A stretch of DNA of 13,367 nt from an uncultured Thalassospira sp. GTDB taxonomy: Bacteria; Pseudomonadota; Alphaproteobacteria; Rhodospirillales_A; Thalassospiraceae. How positions within the stretch are numbered: position 1 is the stretch's first letter; each line of letters starts with the position of its first letter. The notes beneath the pieces were generated by a model. That model worked only from the letters and a program-made list of their open reading frames with translations. It ran no database searches and had not been told where the DNA came from. Positions 13,233 through 13,367 of this stretch are shown piece by piece. The position numbers were made by a program, and so were the translations under genes. Where the stretch lies: positions 1 to 13,367 of the forward strand of contig CAMPHD010000049.1 in the NCBI GenBank assembly GCA_946885765.1, given 5' to 3'.

Positions 13233-13367
13233 ATGAAACCGATGAAACTTCGCAACACACTGCTGGGGCTTCTGACCGGGGCAACAATACTCGCGGGTGC
13301 GGGCATGGCCCACGCTGCCGACATCACGCTTAAGGTCAGCCACTATCTGCCGCCAAGCCACGGCTTC
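13233..13367 (+). CDS. TRAP transporter substrate-binding protein, DctP-like (partial, N-terminus only)
   Basis: The first 45 codons of a periplasmic solute-binding protein for a TRAP (tripartite ATP-independent periplasmic) transporter, which usually imports organic acids. A signal peptide is evident: Lys2, Lys5 and Arg7, a hydrophobic core at about 9-24, and a cleavage site AHA/A after residue 28. The mature protein begins ADITLKVSHYLPPSHGF, the typical opening strand of the DctP family. A purine-rich ribosome region AGGGAGAGGA (13221-13230) precedes the ATG; the second ATG at 13242 is also possible. It diverges from the IclR regulator. The substrate cannot be inferred, and the membrane subunits would lie beyond the right edge. 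Confidence 0.88.
   Translation, partial: MKPMKLRNTLLGLLTGATILAGAGMAHAADITLKVSHYLPPSHGF

Noticed and set aside
1..13367. CRISPR arrays, insertion sequences, tRNA or rRNA genes, phage or defence genes
   Set aside because: No regularly spaced repeats, transposase-like proteins, flanking terminal repeats or tRNA-like folds were seen on either strand by eye.

Overview
The window looks like an ordinary stretch of chromosome from a free-living alphaproteobacterium, most like Rhodospirillales and possibly Thalassospira. I infer this from protein character, moderately high G+C, a small DUF1127 protein, the carboxy(nor)spermidine polyamine route and a TRAP binding protein. The genus is an impression, not a test. 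I see no insertion sequence, phage gene, tRNA, rRNA or CRISPR array.

Layout. (1) 1-1745: a sugar ABC transporter ATPase (minus strand, cut by the window edge) diverges from a LacI-family regulator. Two LacI-like operators lie between them. (2) 1771-3457, minus strand: a DUF1348/NTF2-like protein, a TetR regulator 7 bases downstream, and a VOC (glyoxalase-fold) protein with its own likely promoter. Two TetR-type boxes precede the first gene. (3) 3458-3978: about 520 bases without a convincing gene, serving as the leader and promoter region of the next operon. (4) 3979-6369, plus strand: carboxy(nor)spermidine decarboxylase (nspC) and carboxy(nor)spermidine dehydrogenase, which together make spermidine or norspermidine, then a strong terminator. 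(5) 6424-7320: an Lrp/AsnC regulator diverging from a DUF1127 small protein, with Lrp-like sites between them. (6) 7401-8555: an iron-containing alcohol dehydrogenase whose stop interlocks with that of maiA. (7) 8552-11668, minus strand: the lower homogentisate pathway in the order hmgA, fahA, maiA, diverging from a MarR regulator across a short region full of GTTAC/GTAAC half-sites. (8) 12142-13367: an IclR regulator, overlapping marR tail to tail, diverges from the start of a TRAP transporter binding protein.

How it works together. HmgA opens the ring of homogentisate, MaiA isomerises maleylacetoacetate and FahA cleaves fumarylacetoacetate to fumarate and acetoacetate. The enzymes that make homogentisate are not in the window. 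Most operons sit next to a regulator of a different family (LacI, TetR, Lrp, MarR, IclR), and the shared intergenic regions carry symmetrical sites. The regulatory DNA is the most informative part of the window. I did not find a convincing new system. The least explained items are the DUF1348-TetR-VOC trio, the long nspC leader and the Lrp/DUF1127 intergenic region.
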